Below, one piece after another: positions 63,401 through 64,000 of a DNA stretch of 64,000 nucleotides (positions are counted from its first letter, which is position 1; the number at the start of each line of letters is the position of its first letter). This DNA is from a virus. The notes beneath the pieces were generated by a model, which ran no database searches, was not told where the DNA came from, and saw nothing but the letters and a program-made list of their open reading frames with translations. Where the stretch lies: positions 51,353 to 115,352 of IMG/VR virus record IMGVR_UViG_3300002835_000049; one strand, written 5' to 3'. The translations under genes were made by a program, and so were the position numbers.

Positions 63401-64000
63401 AGTACCTGATGTACCTCTTGTTCCTGAAGAACCACTAGTTCCTGAAGAACCACTTGTTCCTGAAGAACCACTTGTTCCGGATGTACCTCTTGTTCCCGAT
63501 GTACCACTAGAACCATTTGCACCCGATGTTCCACTAGAACCTGTTGCTCCCGATGTTCCTGACGAACCACTAGTACCTGATGTACCTCTTGTTCCTGACG
63601 AACCACTTGTTCCGGATGTACCTCTTGTTCCCGATGTACCACTAGAACCATTTGCACCCGATGTTCCACTAGAACCATTTGCACCCGATGTTCCACTAGA
63701 ACCCGTCGCTCCCGATGTTCCTGACGAACCACTTGTTCCGGATGTACCTCTTGTTCCTGAAGAACCACTTGTTCCGGATGTACCTCTTGTTCCCGATGTA
63801 CCACTAGAACCATTTGCACCCGATGTTCCACTAGAACCATTTGCACCCGATGTTCCACTAGAACCCGTCGCTCCCGATGTTCCTGACGAACCACTAGTAC
63901 CTGATGTACCTCTTGTTCCTGAAGAACCACTTGTTCCGGATGTACCTCTTGTTCCCGATGTACCACTAGAACCATTTGCACCCGATGTTCCACTAGAACC
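60431..64000 (-). CDS. Collagen-like/YadA-like trimeric tail fibre, 5' end beyond window
   Basis: The open frame runs unbroken from the window edge to the stop at 60431: at least 1189 residues. First about 224 residues are Gly-x-y triplets (GSSGTSGANGSSGTSGTRG style), a collagen-like stalk. Next, a long run of YadA-type repeats of roughly 14-20 residues (S-x-IGGG-x-x-NTASG), then a C-terminal beta domain with YSTGGTWTLANATTVSG and YILYVS-like segments, perhaps a chaperone or receptor-binding tip. The apparent start at 63190 is an internal GTG, so that boundary is an artefact. Confidence 0.85.
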   Translation of the reverse strand, partial: GSSGTSGANGSSGTSGTRGTSGTSGSSGTRGTSGTSGSSGTSGATGSSGTSGANGSSGTSGANGSSGTSGTRGTSGTSGSSGTRGTSGTSGSSGTSGATGSSGTSGANGSSGTSGANGSSGTSGTRGTSGTSGSSGTRGTSGTSGSSGTSGATGSSGTSGANGSSGTSGTRGTSGTSGSSGTSGSSGTSGSSGTRGTSGTSGSSGTSGATGAAGSSGTSGFSPTPPVIVLGVGTYSSVRCGVSNQSNGNCSASLGGQLNIVDILSPHGTIVGGCNNILSGASRSFIGGGCSNTISSNCESFIGGGSDNTMLSNILYIGGRNTISGGHLNKMGLSNSGNNGYLYDNTIGGGLSNTIYGRQIQNSVIGGGLSNKIFGQYHCSSTISGGKCNIISGVTTSYGTIGGGCSNIIDNNNNSFIGGGKLNCIKKEYSVVGGGYQNKNYGHSSTIAGGNTNSILNCNGVGGFIGGGYCNTVSSYSSVIVGGQYNCNISEQSFIGGGQGNTASGNRSFIGGGFTNTAFGFISTVSGGRCNNAIGTYSTIGGGKNNCVSSGSNCSVVGGGNCNRNYGVATTIAGGYCGKILSCGSGGGFLGGGLSNTVSSNQSVVVGGSYNCNTSAASFIGGGRCNNITVHEDAVIGGGLSNKTNGIRAAILGGCGNYATGYGSGIVSGNNNKSATKFAFVGGGHVNIVCGYQGGINGGVLNMVGNSPKIETSTVLGNCSLRFTGNLTSCFVTNDLLLTFDNNTCSRNVVVTASTYSAGFTTVNVTGATASVDVFAIGNQPLVRNLTKSSFGGSNSFIGGGVGNTAYGVNSTIGGGCKNCATGNYSTIGGGRINTVSNYVSTVGGGGGNIASGSTSTIGGGGYNKASGMASTIGGGGQRFQCGGWYGYSNTASGSFATIGGGQGNTARGNDSFIGGGCGNEILLGATYSTVSGGRFNRVSGNASTIGGGCYVSVSGNCSTIGGGGFTYVNGNPEFQKIVGSYSTIAGGVSNRIYGNWSTIAGGYNNCIGSCFSSILGGSSNRIPSGITFATIVGSNITADRGCTTFVNNINITNNKIFTVPTSNGGAGEVVYFGIGATLTAGSVYYYSTGGTWTLANATTVSGSTGLLGMALGTTIASGMLLRGYAKFSTTSFTSVTLGSILYVSTTAGEFSSTSPPATGNNVRIIGYCTDATNDIIYFCPDNSWVEVL
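60900..63190 (-). repeat. YadA-like IGGG coding repeat array
   Basis: Several dozen degenerate copies of IGGG/NTASG units of 42-60 nt. Confidence 0.85.
63330..64000 (-). repeat. Collagen-like Gly-x-y coding repeat
   Basis: About 670 bases of 9-nt-periodic, less AT-rich DNA; several 60-90 bp blocks recur nearly unchanged. Confidence 0.9.

Noticed and set aside
63319-63993. Open frame of Val/Gln/Glu-rich repeats on the minus strand
   Set aside because: It is the shifted frame of the collagen-like Gly-x-y repeat; the true frame joins the tail fibre ending at 60431.
1-64000. tRNA genes and CRISPR arrays
   Set aside because: No cloverleaf with T-loop GTTCRANNC in a usable setting and no regular direct-repeat array with unique spacers was seen by eye; a covariance scan was not possible.

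Overview
The window reads as part of a large tailed bacteriophage (Caudoviricetes) genome that infects a Bacteroidota host, most likely a flavobacterium-like bacterium. The DNA is very AT-rich. Genes are short, closely packed and often overlap by 1-4 nt. Clear host-type promoters match the Bacteroidota pattern (TTTG, 19-20 nt, TAnnTTTG), and one tail protein carries a FISUMP domain typical of Bacteroidota. No rRNA, tRNA or CRISPR array was recognised. Many genes have no recognisable function. No terminase, portal or major capsid gene lies inside the window, so 'phage' rests on the tail-fibre genes, phage-typical small families and genome style.

Layout. 1-11.5 kb: GIY-YIG endonuclease, an Api92/DUF1281-like protein, a glycosyltransferase with a beta-propeller protein, a repeat protein, a cupin and many small minus-strand genes. 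11.5-14.3 kb: G-rich and structured non-coding DNA with an HNH endonuclease. 14.7-23.9 kb: two minus-strand runs of proteins that start with an MNLQE-type leader (ParB-like, 2H phosphoesterase and flavodoxin-like cargo among them), flanking a plus-strand cluster of modular MKNIHLLPT-type paralogues. 24-35.8 kb: zinc-finger and unknown genes, a run of MKxxITE-leader genes including an ADP-ribosyltransferase-like protein, tiny membrane proteins, an LpxH-like phosphoesterase, a second glycosyltransferase and a PcfJ-like protein. 35.8-50.4 kb: secreted DNA/RNA nuclease, SPFH lipoprotein, DnaJ-type Cys-rich protein, DUF6915 and DUF6011-like proteins, ferritin, CCA-enzyme-like head domain, Nudix hydrolase and DUF192 protein. 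50.4-57 kb: hydrophobic leader protein, peptidoglycan-binding protein, an intein-split DNA methyltransferase, DUF3310 and others. 58-64 kb: two large tail proteins, the second running off the window.

The most striking theme is a short N-terminal tag on about thirty otherwise unrelated proteins: MK-hydrophobic-x-I-T-E-S/N, MNLQENIxRIxxMMGVIxE, or MxxLIKKILxEE. Most end in a hydrophobic-x-Glu site, the form cleaved by T4-type prohead protease (I/L-x-E before a small residue). I infer that these are capsid-targeting or maturation leaders, so that ferritin, 2H phosphoesterase, ParB-like, flavodoxin-like, ADP-ribosyltransferase-like and peptidoglycan-binding proteins may be packaged in the virion. 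Many of these genes have the octamer ATATTTAT upstream, in ten cases exactly 4 nt before the ATG, which I read as a phage-specific (probably late) promoter giving nearly leaderless mRNA. A different gene set uses the host-type promoter. Together these suggest two expression classes, with the leader proteins expressed alongside virion assembly.
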